From positions 3,805,501 to 3,869,500 of the forward strand of contig NZ_CP029562.1 of NCBI RefSeq assembly GCF_004136315.1: a DNA stretch of 64,000 bases. The letters are read 5' to 3'. The stretch is from Mesorhizobium sp. Pch-S. Its GTDB lineage: Bacteria > Pseudomonadota > Alphaproteobacteria > Rhizobiales > Rhizobiaceae. Position numbers and translations under genes: made by a program. The notes beneath the pieces were generated by a model. The model did not search any database and had not been told where the DNA came from. It was given only the letters and a program-made list of their open reading frames with translations. Positions 34,350 through 42,520 of this stretch are shown in pieces (within the stretch, counting starts at the first letter, position 1; each line of letters begins with the position of its first letter).

Positions 34350-35018
34350 TTACCCTTCCGTGCGGCAGTTCAGCTCGAGCTTGGTGGCGAAGATCTTGCT
34401 CATGTCGGTGCCCGTCGGGTCATTGAAGAAGGCCTCGGTGAGCGTTTTCTGGTTCTGTGCGATCGCCGTGTCCGGATCGGGCCGTACCACCGCACGGGCG
34501 CATGAGGCCGGCAGATCCTTCACGGAGAGGTTGGCGTCGTCAGTGAAATCGATGGCGGTATAGAAAGTGGGATCATAGACGCCGAGATCGATCTTGCCCT
34601 TCAGCCTGATCGGCTCCTGCGGCTGGTCCTCGAACAGCACGATCAGCTGGTTGTTGTCGAAGGAGGCAACGATTTCGGGCGGCGCCTTCATCTTGATGTC
34701 CTTGCCGTCGAGCGTGACCATCTGGAAATAATTGTATTCGGCCAGCGATGCCTTGATGGTGTTCGCCACTTCCTTCAGCTCGGCGTCGTCGAGCTTGAGG
34801 TCGGAATTCTTGTCGAATTCCATCAGCACGGTCGAGGAAAACAACTCGTCGAAACGCCACAGGTGGCGCAGCGCGGCGATCGACTTGTGGTCGGGAGAAA
34901 GCACGACGTCCAGGCGGGCCTCGGCAAAGACGTGCGGATGGACAAGGGCCGGCGTCGTGTCGGCGAGAAGCAGACCGAAGGTAACGGCCATGGTGGCTGT
35001 TGATGCCCGAACGTGCAT
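34350..35018 (-). CDS. DUF1007 family protein
   Basis: A 222-residue exported protein of the DUF1007 family (PF06226), with N-terminal signal sequence and the mature start HPHVFAEARLDVVLSPD. Such proteins are encoded next to NicO/RcnA nickel-cobalt exporters and are thought to help in periplasmic metal handling; that arrangement is present here, with the exporter 5 bp downstream. Other visible stretches are HLWRFDELFSSTVLMEFDKNSD and DPTFYTAIDF. Function is inferred. Confidence 0.9.
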   Translation of the reverse strand: MHVRASTATMAVTFGLLLADTTPALVHPHVFAEARLDVVLSPDHKSIAALRHLWRFDELFSSTVLMEFDKNSDLKLDDAELKEVANTIKASLAEYNYFQMVTLDGKDIKMKAPPEIVASFDNNQLIVLFEDQPQEPIRLKGKIDLGVYDPTFYTAIDFTDDANLSVKDLPASCARAVVRPDPDTAIAQNQKTLTEAFFNDPTGTDMSKIFATKLELNCRTEG

Positions 35019-35100
35019 GGCCGGCGACGATTCCCCAGTGTCAGTGTGGCCTGAGGGTTACCAGAAACCGGGCGAAAATGGGACCTAGCTAACGAAAATG

Positions 35101-36000
35101 TTATGACGTTTCGTGCGTCTTGAACCACTGCACCATGAAGTCGACGAAGACACGCACCTTGGCGGGCAGGTAGCGGCGGTGCGGATAGACAGCGAAGATG
35201 CCGCCGTTGAAGTCGATGCGGTCTTCCAGCAAGGACACCAGCCGGCCGCTCTTGATTTCGGGTGCTGCGATGAAATCAGGCAGCAGCGCAAAGCCAAGTC
35301 CGTCCAGTGCGGCCATGCGGGTGGTGATCGGGCTGTTGACCATCATCGGGCCACTGATCGGGATGCTGGTGATATCGCCGTCATCGTCGCGGAACGGCCA
35401 GTTCGAAGCCCAGCGACCATTGGTGTCGACCACGCAGGGCATGTGTGCGAGATCCTGCGGTCGGGTCGGCTTGCCGTATTTGGCGATCAGTTCCTGCGAA
35501 CCGCACAGCTTGAGCGAGAAGGGGGCCAGCTTGCGGGCGATCAGCGAGGAGTTCTCCAGCCGGGTGATGCGAATGGCCAGGTCGAAACCTTCTTCGACGA
35601 GGTCGACGAAGCGGTCGTCGAGATGCACTTCCAGCGAGACATCCGGATATTGCTTGGCAAAGTCGATCATGGATTGACCAACTGCGGCGTCGGCCATGGT
35701 GCGCGGCGCGGTCAGCTTGATCCTGCCGCGCACGTCGCCGGCGCTGTCGCGCACTGCATCGGACAGGCTGTCGATCTCGCGCACGATCTCGGAGGCGCGG
35801 CGATAGTAGGTGTGGCCAGCCTCCGTCAGCGAGAACTGGCGCGTGGTGCGGTTGAGCAGCAGCGCACCGAGTTCGTCTTCCAGCTCGCGCACATATTTGG
35901 AGAGCAGCGCCTTGGAACGGCCGATCTTGCGGCCTGCCGCCGAGAAGCCTTCCGCCTCGACCACATCGATGAAGGCGCGCATCCGGGTGAGCGTGTCCAT
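35101..36000 (-). CDS. LysR family transcriptional regulator
   Basis: A 299-residue LTTR. Start 36000 (MDTLTRMRAFIDVVEAEGFSAAGRKIG) gives the HTH at residues 1-60; the longer frame to 36018 overlaps the stop of the amidase gene. The HTH is followed by KALLSKYVRELEDELGALLLNRTTRQFSLTEAG and a substrate-binding domain (about 90-295). It belongs to the CrgA-like group by pattern. It is 4 bp downstream of the amidase gene on the same strand, so it may be part of that unit; the inducer is unknown. Confidence 0.9.
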   Translation of the reverse strand: MDTLTRMRAFIDVVEAEGFSAAGRKIGRSKALLSKYVRELEDELGALLLNRTTRQFSLTEAGHTYYRRASEIVREIDSLSDAVRDSAGDVRGRIKLTAPRTMADAAVGQSMIDFAKQYPDVSLEVHLDDRFVDLVEEGFDLAIRITRLENSSLIARKLAPFSLKLCGSQELIAKYGKPTRPQDLAHMPCVVDTNGRWASNWPFRDDDGDITSIPISGPMMVNSPITTRMAALDGLGFALLPDFIAAPEIKSGRLVSLLEDRIDFNGGIFAVYPHRRYLPAKVRVFVDFMVQWFKTHETS

Positions 36001-36004
36001 GGCG

Positions 36005-37198
36005 TCAGGCCTTTCCAATCGTTTCGAGAATGCGTCGTCCGAGCCCGATCAAGGCAAGGTCGCTCCCTATGGGGCCAAGCAGGGAGATGCCGAAGGGCGC
36101 GCCATCGACCATGCCCAACGGCAAGGTCAGCTGCGGAAAACCGGAGAGACCGGACAGGCAGAGCAGATGCAGGGCGCGCTCGCGATAAGTCTGGGTGTCC
36201 TCGAAACTCGAAGCCGCGAGCGGTGCCGCCCCGGGGACAGTCGGCAAAACGAGGACGCCGTCCTTGTCAAGGCGGTCGGCCAGTTCGGCGCGGAAGGCAT
36301 CTCGACGCGCAATCTCGACCTTCGTGGTCCCGGCGTCGATGGTGGCGCCAAAGGCAAAACGCTCCTTCACGCCAGGGCCGAGGCGGCGGTCTTTCTCCGA
36401 AATCCAGGCGCCGTGCGATTGCCAGGCCTCGTGTGCCTGCAATCTGCGGAAACACCAGTAGAGGTCATCGAGGTCGTGGATGAGGGCAGAGGCACCCTGC
36501 GGCTCACCAAGCATCGGAGCGATGGCCTTGATCATGTGCCGGTAAGCATGCGTTTCTGCTTCGCCCAGCAGGAGGGCGTCAAGGGCCGCCAGGCGGAACG
36601 CTCGCGCGGGCAGCTCGGCATAGCTCTGTCCGAGCAGCACCTGCGCCACTTTCTCGTATGCGTGGATATCCCTCGCGAACCAGCCGAAGGTGTCGAAGCT
36701 GGGTGCCAGTGGCATGGTGCCTTGCAGGGAGATCGCGCCATGTGTGGTGCGTAGGCCGATCAGGCCGCAGAAGCTGGCCGGCGCGCGGATCGAACCACCG
36801 GTATCGGAGCCGGTGGCGATGTCGGCGAGCCCGCCCGCAACCGCGGCGGCCGAGCCGGACGAAGAACCCCCGGTGACGCGGTCGGGCGCGGCCGCATTCA
36901 CCGGGTGTGGGTAGTGAGCGTTCTGGCCCATCAGCGAGAAGGCGAGTTCGTCGGTCTGCGTCTTGCCGACGAATCGCGCACCGGCGTCGAGCAGCCTTTG
37001 CACCGTGGGTGCAGTCGAGGGCGCGGGTTTGCCGGTTTCCGTCCTGTCGGGGTTGCCGCAGCCGGTGACATAACCGGCAACGTCGAAAATATCCTTCACC
37101 GCCAGCGTCAGTCCAGCCAACGGTCCAGATTGTGCATGGGAAACAGGGGCTTGGCCGAGATCGAGGAAGGCGTTGAAGCGGTTGTTCTGCTGGGGCAT
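36005..37198 (-). CDS. Amidase signature family protein
   Basis: Hydrolyses a carboxamide bond. The 397-residue chain carries the Ser-cis-Ser-Lys triad pattern: Lys35 in LAVKDIFDVAG, the cis-Ser in VTGGSSSGSAAAVAGG (Ser112/113) and nucleophile Ser136 in GSDTGGSIRAP. It is somewhat short for the family (450-500) but the core is complete. The substrate is unknown; the gene lies upstream of a LysR regulator and starts 75 bp before the probable promoter of the ornithine decarboxylase unit. Confidence 0.9.
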   Translation of the reverse strand: MPQQNNRFNAFLDLGQAPVSHAQSGPLAGLTLAVKDIFDVAGYVTGCGNPDRTETGKPAPSTAPTVQRLLDAGARFVGKTQTDELAFSLMGQNAHYPHPVNAAAPDRVTGGSSSGSAAAVAGGLADIATGSDTGGSIRAPASFCGLIGLRTTHGAISLQGTMPLAPSFDTFGWFARDIHAYEKVAQVLLGQSYAELPARAFRLAALDALLLGEAETHAYRHMIKAIAPMLGEPQGASALIHDLDDLYWCFRRLQAHEAWQSHGAWISEKDRRLGPGVKERFAFGATIDAGTTKVEIARRDAFRAELADRLDKDGVLVLPTVPGAAPLAASSFEDTQTYRERALHLLCLSGLSGFPQLTLPLGMVDGAPFGISLLGPIGSDLALIGLGRRILETIGKA

Positions 37199-37272
37199 CG
37201 TTCAATATCTGGATACGGTGCGTCCACAGTCGTTCGACAACGGATTTTTTTCAAGCCGAGGTCCGATTTTAA

Positions 37273-37301
37273 TTGATTGTGAAAACATGCGCGCCTATAT
37301 C
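37273..37301 (+). promoter_or_regulatory. Promoter of the ornithine decarboxylase unit
   Basis: TTGATT (37273-37278), 17 nt, TATATC (37296-37301), a good match in spacing and sequence for a sigma-70 promoter. Transcription should start near 37308, giving a 5' leader of about 427 nt. Confidence 0.6.
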
Positions 37302-37307
37302 GCGCTT

Positions 37308-37734
37308 GCCCAAAGTCGCACGTGCCTGTGGGCGTCCCCCGACCCTCGAATGGCGAGGATATCGGGACGGTACCCGGGAAGTAACGAGCCCGGTCGGTTC
37401 AGCGGCCAACCGCCGATCCGAGGACGTCTTGAAGCAACGACGGTGCGGGCCTTTCTGGTGTTTTCCGGTTGTCCATAGACCGGGGTTACTGAAGAGGCAC
37501 ACCCTCATTGCCGGCAGTGCGGTTGGGAACTCCCATCCAAGCCAAGGCAGACAAAGCGGATCATAGCCGGGCAAGGCTAGGTCCATCGCCGCGAGACGGC
37601 TTTCGATGGCTCCGGGGTCTCCACCGGCTGGTGCTATCGGATTTTCGTCCCGCCTTTGTTTGACCGCGTGTTCGCGAGGCTGAAGCCCGCGTCCCGCACC
37701 TTTGCACGCGCCGCAAGGCGCGATGGAGAGTCCT
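37308..37734 (+). promoter_or_regulatory. Long structured 5' leader, speF-type RNA motif candidate
   Basis: A stretch of about 430 bp without an open frame of its own lies between a promoter-like site and the ornithine decarboxylase ATG. It contains several stable hairpins: CCATCG (37583-37588)/CGATGG (37604-37609) with an inner GCCG/CGGC, CACC/GGTG near 37622, and CGCGCC (37707-37712)/GGCGCG (37717-37722) with a GCAA tetraloop immediately before the ribosome site GGAGAG (37725-37730). A conserved leader called the speF motif is known upstream of ornithine decarboxylase genes in alphaproteobacteria; position, size and structure fit. The remaining gap to the amidase start (37199-37272) holds nothing else visible. 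Confidence 0.62.
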
Positions 37735-38868
37735 ATGGCTACGCAACGTGTTCTCGATTTCCTCGCCACCCGACGTCCGGAAGGCCCCTGCCTCGTCGTC
37801 GATCTCGACGTCGTGCGTGACAATTTCCGCGCCTTCGAGAAGGCGCTGCCCGATTCCAAGATCTATTATGCGGTGAAAGCAAATCCGGCGCCGGAGATCC
37901 TGCGCCTGCTTGCTGCGATGGGTTCATCGTTCGACACCGCGTCGGTTGCCGAGGTCGAGATGGCGCTGGATGCGGGTGCAACCGCCGATCGCATCTCCTT
38001 CGGCAACACCATCAAGAAGGAGCGCGATATCGCCAAGGCCTATGCGCTGGGCATCCGTCTCTATGCCGTCGACAGCGTCGAAGAGGTCGAGAAGGTTTCG
38101 CGCGCCGCGCCAGGCGCCCGCGTGTTCTGCCGTGTGCTGACCGATGGTGAAGGTGCCGAGTGGCCGCTGTCGCGCAAGTTCGGTTGCGTGCCGGCGATGG
38201 CCGTCGACGTTCTGCGTCATGCCCGCAAGCTCGGCCTCGATGCCTATGGCGTGTCGTTCCATGTCGGCTCGCAGCAGACCGACCTCACCGCGTGGGACCG
38301 TGCCCTGGCCGATGCCAAGCGCGTGTTCTCGACGCTGGCCGAGGAAGGCATCGTGCTCAAGATGGTCAACATGGGCGGCGGTTTCCCGACCCGTTACCTG
38401 AAGGATGTGCCGGCGGCGCAGGCCTACGGCCAGGCGATCTTCGGCGCACTGCGCAAGCACTTCGGCAACGACATTCCGGAAACCATCATCGAGCCGGGTC
38501 GCGGCATGGTGGGCAATGCCGGCGTCATCAAGTCGGAAGTCGTGCTGATCTCGAAGAAGGCCGACAACGACAATGTGCGCTGGGTCTACCTCGACATCGG
38601 CAAGTTCGGCGGTCTCGCCGAGACGATGGACGAGGCGATCCGTTACCCGATCGTGACCGCGCGTGACGAGGATGAGAAGGCGCTCTGCGTGCTCGCCGGC
38701 CCGACCTGCGATTCGGCCGACGTCATGTACGAAAAGGCACCGTATCCGCTGCCACTGTCGCTCACCATCGGCGACGAAGTGCTGATTGAGGGCACCGGCG
38801 CCTACACGACCACCTATTCGGCGGTTGCGTTCAACGGCTTCGAGCCGCTCCGATCCTACGTGATCTGA
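37735..38868 (+). CDS. Type III PLP-dependent ornithine (lysine/ornithine) decarboxylase
   Basis: Makes putrescine (and possibly cadaverine) from the amino acid. The 377-residue protein is of the eukaryotic/alanine racemase-fold type: PLP Lys48 in YYAVKANPAPE, the Gly-rich phosphate site MGGGFPTRY, EPGRGMVGN, and catalytic Cys in GPTCDSADV, followed by FNGFEP. Start 37735 (MATQRVLDFL) follows GGAGAG; in-frame upstream starts lie within the leader RNA hairpins. It supplies putrescine for homospermidine synthase at 10.8-12.2 kb. Such enzymes in this group are often dual for lysine and ornithine. Confidence 0.94.
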   Translation: MATQRVLDFLATRRPEGPCLVVDLDVVRDNFRAFEKALPDSKIYYAVKANPAPEILRLLAAMGSSFDTASVAEVEMALDAGATADRISFGNTIKKERDIAKAYALGIRLYAVDSVEEVEKVSRAAPGARVFCRVLTDGEGAEWPLSRKFGCVPAMAVDVLRHARKLGLDAYGVSFHVGSQQTDLTAWDRALADAKRVFSTLAEEGIVLKMVNMGGGFPTRYLKDVPAAQAYGQAIFGALRKHFGNDIPETIIEPGRGMVGNAGVIKSEVVLISKKADNDNVRWVYLDIGKFGGLAETMDEAIRYPIVTARDEDEKALCVLAGPTCDSADVMYEKAPYPLPLSLTIGDEVLIEGTGAYTTTYSAVAFNGFEPLRSYVI

Positions 38869-38891
38869 CGGGCGGACAGCCCGTCAGATCA
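38861..38891 (+). terminator. 13-bp hairpin spanning the ornithine decarboxylase stop codon
   Basis: TGATCTGACGGGC (38861-38873) pairs perfectly with GCCCGTCAGATCA (38879-38891) around 5 nt. The TGA stop (38866-38868) lies inside the left arm. No T tract follows, so termination strength is doubtful; it may protect the mRNA end. Confidence 0.55.
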
Positions 38892-38968
38892 CCCGATCGC
38901 CGGTGCCTTTGGGCGCCGGCGGTGGGTTCGCTTGTGGAACAGTTCTCCGCTCGTGAAGGATCGCGGAA

Positions 38969-39544
38969 ATGGACATTGCCAAAACCCTGCCGGCAGCGTT
39001 GCCTGCCATTCTCATCACGGCCGAAGCCGCGGCCGATGTTGCCGCACGCGAAGCGCTGCTCGACCGAGCCATGGGAGCGGGACGCAAGCGCAAGTCGTCG
39101 GAAAAGCTGCGGCGTGGACGCCGCGCTTCCGAAGGGCTTGCCTTTGTTGCGCGCAATGAAGGCGGTGCTGTCGTCGGGACCGTGCGGCTGTGGGATGTCC
39201 GCCTGGGCGACCAGGGTGGAGCAGCGTTGCTGCTCGGCCCGCTCGCCGTCGATCCGACCGTCAAGAGCGCCGGCATCGGTTCGGCGCTGATGCATCATGC
39301 CATCGCGGAAGCGGCTCGCCTTGGCCACCGGGTGATCCTGCTTGTCGGCGATGCCCCTTATTACGCGCGTTTCGGCTTCTCGGCCGAAAAGACCGGCCGG
39401 CTGGCGATGCCCGGTCCCTACGAGCGCGATCGCTTCCTGGCGCTGGAACTGGCGCCGGGTGCACTGGATGGTGCCCGGGGCACCTTGAGGGCTTCAGGGC
39501 GCAAGGCAGGCGAGCGCACGGCGATGAGGGTCGCAGCAGCCTGA
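38969..39544 (+). CDS. GNAT family N-acetyltransferase (YhbS-like)
   Basis: A 191-residue GNAT protein: LAFVARNEGGAVVGTVRLWDV, GPLAVDPTVKSAGIGSALMHHAIAEAARLGH (acetyl-CoA loop with S-A-G-I-G-S) and ILLVGDAPYYARFGFSAEKTG, a pattern typical of the YhbS group. The substrate is unknown. It follows the decarboxylase by 100 bp, separated by a hairpin, so cotranscription is uncertain. Confidence 0.86.
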   Translation: MDIAKTLPAALPAILITAEAAADVAAREALLDRAMGAGRKRKSSEKLRRGRRASEGLAFVARNEGGAVVGTVRLWDVRLGDQGGAALLLGPLAVDPTVKSAGIGSALMHHAIAEAARLGHRVILLVGDAPYYARFGFSAEKTGRLAMPGPYERDRFLALELAPGALDGARGTLRASGRKAGERTAMRVAAA

Positions 39545-39557
39545 AACGGCAGGGCTG

Positions 39558-39647
39558 GAGCGTTTCCGTTCTTCTAAGGAAACGCTCTGACTTGTCGTTT
39601 GTGCAATTCCGGACGGAAAACCGTTGCGCAGCTTCCTGGAACTGCTC
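39558..39647 (+). repeat. Dispersed palindromic repeat, family A copy 2
   Basis: GAGCGTTTCCG/GGAAACGCTC followed by GCAATTCCGG ... TGGAACTGC with the same order and spacing as at 25971-26063. It begins 14 bp after the GNAT stop in a 328-bp gap without genes (39545-39872), which also holds a family B copy; nothing else is seen there. Confidence 0.7.
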
Positions 39648-39732
39648 TCGACGGCGGCAGGCGGGTTTCGGCTCACTGTTGCCGCAACTGCCATCAGCGC
39701 CAGCAGATGCTGCCTAGGAACGCGCTCCGCTG

Positions 39733-39830
39733 TTAGAGCGCGCTCGTCACTGGACGCGCAAGGACGCTCTAACATTTTGCATTCGCGTATCGTGCTTCCC
39801 CGAGATCGATTTCGATTTCAGGTCGATACG
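39733..39830 (+). repeat. Dispersed palindromic repeat, family B copy 2
   Basis: TTAGAGCGCGC with GACGCTCTAA, followed by CGTATCG ... CGATACG around a GATCGATTTCGATTT core. Its reverse complement aligns block by block with 4180-4280. It lies immediately downstream of a family A copy and ends 43 bp before the SCP2 stop. Confidence 0.65.
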
Positions 39831-39872
39831 CTGGCTCCGATGGTCGTCGATATCGAAGCGATGGTCTTCGGG

Positions 39873-40157
39873 TCAGCCGATCAACTGGCTGAGTGCCATG
39901 GCGACCGACATGTCGCCCTCGACCTTCAGCTTGCCGGTCATGAAGGCCATGGTCGGGTTGAGATCGCCGGAGAGAAGCGACTCCAGATTGTCGAGCGAAA
40001 GCTTGATGGTGCAGTCGGTCGGGGCGTCCGTGGTCGAGATCGCTGCGCCGTCGATGACGATGACGCCGTCGGCGCCGGTGTCGAACTTCACCGATTTGTC
40101 GAAGCCGGCGCTTTCGACCTTGGACTTGAGGCTTGCCGCGATTTCCTGAACGCCCAT
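39873..40157 (-). CDS. SCP2 sterol-binding domain protein
   Basis: A 94-residue single SCP2 domain (lipid-carrier fold): MGVQEIAASLKSKVE, DKSVKFDTGADGVIVIDG, TDCTIKLSLDNLESLLSGDLNPTMAFMTGKLKVEGDMSVAMALSQLI. The NPTMAFMTGKLKVEGD stretch is the family hallmark. The start at 40157 has GGGAGATAATC upstream; a longer frame to 40250 adds basic unrelated sequence. The role is binding of a lipid or acyl chain in the cytoplasm, exact ligand unknown. Confidence 0.9.
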   Translation of the reverse strand: MGVQEIAASLKSKVESAGFDKSVKFDTGADGVIVIDGAAISTTDAPTDCTIKLSLDNLESLLSGDLNPTMAFMTGKLKVEGDMSVAMALSQLIG

Positions 40158-40329
40158 GATTATCTCCCAGTCTTTGCGCGTCGCGCGTGTTCGTTTCCAG
40201 CCGGCTTTGCCGGGCACTGCGGCGTTCAAGCCTCGCGCGAACGCGTTCAAGGAGGCCTCGGCGCCGAAGCCGTTCTATAGCCTTCAGTTGACGTTTACGT
40301 CAACGTGATTTCTGCGTCATCGTGGCAAG

Positions 40330-40360
40330 AAAAAAGCCTGCGCACGCCATTGCGCAGGCT
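40330..40360 (-). terminator. Rho-independent terminator after the DUF2076 gene
   Basis: On the minus strand AGCCTGCGCA, 6-nt loop, TGCGCAGGCT, then six T (plus-strand A run 40330-40335). It ends the transcript of the DUF2076 gene, whose stop is 70 bp upstream. Confidence 0.85.
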
Positions 40361-40430
40361 GACGGAAATCGCGCGGAAAGCAGCCCAACAGAGTCGACAG
40401 TAAGTCGTTCTCTGGTGGACTGAAGGTCGA

Positions 40431-40979
40431 CTAGAACTCCATATCTTCCATGCCGCCGCCATCGAATCCTGTATCCTCGGCGGCAGGCTCCTTTGCGGGC
40501 TGTTCGGCCGCCTGGGCTTCGTTGGCGCCGAACATGCTGCCGACGGCGTTTGCGAGCAGCATGCCGCCCGCGACGCCCATGGCGGTTTGTGCTGCTCCGG
40601 CAAGGAAGCCGCCGCCTGCACGTTGCTGGCCGAAACCGCCGCCCTGGTTGTAGCCGGGGGCATATGCTGCGTTGGCGCCGACCTGAGGAACGGATGCGCG
40701 AGCGGGTTGCCGACTGCCGCCGAACAGTCCGCCGAAGAGGCCGCCGCCCGATGTACGCGAAGCTTCGGCTTCTAGCCGTTCGATCTGGGCGCGGGCGGAT
40801 TGCAAGGCCTGTTCCTGCACGACAATGGTTTGCGCCATGTAGTACGGCGCGCCGGGCTGGGATGCGACCTTGTCGCGGATGAGGGCCTCTGCCTCGGTGT
40901 CACGCGGCGGTGATTGCTGTTCGACAAGCGCGAGCTTGCCGAACAGCTGATCGATCGCCTGGCTGTCGTTGCGGTCCAT
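40431..40979 (-). CDS. DUF2076 domain-containing protein
   Basis: A 182-residue protein of the DUF2076 family. Residues 1-75 form a helical region (AIDQLFGKLALVEQQSPPRDTEAEALIRD, MAQTIVVQEQALQSARAQIERLE), followed by a Gly-rich stretch (GGGLFGGLFGG, GGGFGQQRAGGGFLAGAAQTAMGVAGG) and an acidic tail with GFDGGGMEDMEF. Such proteins are probably periplasmic and bind a ligand; function unknown. It starts 36 bp after the stop of the Bax-inhibitor-type gene on the same strand. Confidence 0.88.
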   Translation of the reverse strand: MDRNDSQAIDQLFGKLALVEQQSPPRDTEAEALIRDKVASQPGAPYYMAQTIVVQEQALQSARAQIERLEAEASRTSGGGLFGGLFGGSRQPARASVPQVGANAAYAPGYNQGGGFGQQRAGGGFLAGAAQTAMGVAGGMLLANAVGSMFGANEAQAAEQPAKEPAAEDTGFDGGGMEDMEF

Positions 40980-41015
40980 CTTGTTCTCCTTGGCTGTGCC
41001 GATTCCCGGGCGCGC

Positions 41016-41732
41016 TTATTCGCGCTCGCCCGTGAAATTCAGCAGCAGCTGGAAGATGTTGACGAAGTTCAGGTACAGCGAGAAGGCACCCCAGACGGCC
41101 ATTTTCTGGCGCGACTCGCTGTCGAAGTTCTCGGCATACTGTTCCTTGATGTTCTGCGTGTCCCAGGCGGTCAGGCCGAGGAAGACGACAATGCCGATGA
41201 CCGAGATCGCGAACTGCAGCGCCGACGAACCCAGGAAGATGTTGACGATGCTGGCGATGACGACGCCGATCAATCCCATGATCAGGAAGGACGAGAACTT
41301 CGTCATGTCGGTCTTGGTCGTGTAGCCGTAGAGGCTCATTGCGCCGAACATCGTGGCGGCGATGAAGAAGGTGCGGGCGATCGAGGTGCCGGTGAAGACG
41401 AGGAACACCGAAGCGAGCGACAGGCCCATGACCGCGCAGAAGGCCCAGAACATGGCCTGCGCGCCGGCGGCCGACATCGTCTGGATGCGGAACGAGAACA
41501 GCAGCACGAAAGCGAGCGGCGCGAGCATCACCACCCATTTCAGCGGGGTGGAGAAGATCGGCACATAGAGCGCGGGGACCGAGCTCACGGTGAAGGCGAT
41601 GACGCCGGTCAGGACGAGTCCGAGCGCCATGTAATTGTAGACGCGCAGCATGTGCTGGCGCAGGCCCTCGTCGAAGAGGACGGCACTGGGCTGGCCGAAG
41701 CCGGCGTGTAGACGATAGTCGGGCGAGTTCAT
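41016..41732 (-). CDS. Bax inhibitor-1/YccA family membrane protein
   Basis: A 238-residue integral membrane protein with seven hydrophobic segments and the family C-terminal signature WDTQNIKEQYAENFD and YLNFVNIFQLLLNFTGERE. Bacterial relatives (YccA, YetJ) are calcium or pH-related channels or regulators of FtsH. Start 41732 (MNSPDYRLHAGF) has AAGGAGACATG upstream; the longer frame to 41759 would overlap the anti-sigma stop. It is 23 bp downstream of the anti-sigma gene. Confidence 0.92.
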   Translation of the reverse strand: MNSPDYRLHAGFGQPSAVLFDEGLRQHMLRVYNYMALGLVLTGVIAFTVSSVPALYVPIFSTPLKWVVMLAPLAFVLLFSFRIQTMSAAGAQAMFWAFCAVMGLSLASVFLVFTGTSIARTFFIAATMFGAMSLYGYTTKTDMTKFSSFLIMGLIGVVIASIVNIFLGSSALQFAISVIGIVVFLGLTAWDTQNIKEQYAENFDSESRQKMAVWGAFSLYLNFVNIFQLLLNFTGERE

Positions 41733-41755
41733 GTCATGTCTCCTTGGGTGGATGA

Positions 41756-42520
41756 TCAATAAAGGCTGTCGGCGAGTTTCCTGGCCGAGGCGCCGAGTTC
41801 CTTCGGGTTGCCGCGTCCGACCAGTGCGTAGGCGACATTGCCGATCTGGAAGTAGCTGGAAGCCGTGCCGCCGACGTCCGTCTGCGTAGGCTTGACGACG
41901 TCGAAGGTCCCCGGACGCACCGCGAACAAGGACGCGTCGCCGATAGAATCCGAATGGACGGCCAGTTCGACGCTCGGACCGAAGCGGGACGGGTAGATCT
42001 GGACATCCCGGACGCTCCAGTCCCGGGGCAGCGCGGGCATGGTGATGGCGGTCGCCGACAGGATCTCGGCCGGGTCATAGTCGCTGACCTTCGGCTGCGA
42101 CGTCATCGAGGCGCGCAGCAGGCTGGTGCCGTGCGCGCGCACCGCTTCCTCGACATAGGCCGGTGGCTGAACAGAAGCGATCGACTGGCTGATGCCGAAC
42201 GGACCGATCGCCTCATGTGCGATCCAGCCCGCTCCGACGAACATCACCACTGCCGCCGCGCGCTGGAGGACGGATGTGATGCGACCGCGCAGCAGGCCTC
42301 GCTGAAGCCGCCGCGCCGCTTCCGTCGTGGCCGGCCGCACCGCATATGATGGCACGGAAAGTGCCAGGCGAAGCTCATCATGCAGCCGCAGGTCCGCCAT
42401 CACGCGGGCGGCTTCTTCGGGGCGTGCGGCAAGATAGGCCTCGACGTCGATCCTACGCGATGTGTCGAGCTGATCGTCGACATAGCTGAGGATATCGGTG
42501 TCCGTCACCGGGTCCGTCAC
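41756..42520 (-). CDS. Transmembrane anti-sigma factor
   Basis: A 254-residue protein beginning at GTG 42520, which overlaps the sigma factor stop (GTGA). N-terminal cytoplasmic domain (about 1-75, TDTDILSYVDDQLDTSRRIDVEAYLAARPEEAARV, the usual ZAS-like start but without an obvious His-x3-Cys-x2-Cys), one membrane segment (about 86-104, AAAVVMFVGAGWIAHEAIG) and a periplasmic domain (about 130-250). It should hold the cognate ECF sigma at the membrane until released. Gene order sigma then anti-sigma supports this. Confidence 0.88.
   Translation of the reverse strand: MTDPVTDTDILSYVDDQLDTSRRIDVEAYLAARPEEAARVMADLRLHDELRLALSVPSYAVRPATTEAARRLQRGLLRGRITSVLQRAAAVVMFVGAGWIAHEAIGPFGISQSIASVQPPAYVEEAVRAHGTSLLRASMTSQPKVSDYDPAEILSATAITMPALPRDWSVRDVQIYPSRFGPSVELAVHSDSIGDASLFAVRPGTFDVVKPTQTDVGGTASSYFQIGNVAYALVGRGNPKELGASARKLADSLY

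Noticed and set aside
37269..37859. 196-codon minus-strand frame opposite the ornithine decarboxylase leader
   Set aside because: No domain, no ribosome site, and it crosses from a structured leader into the decarboxylase coding region.
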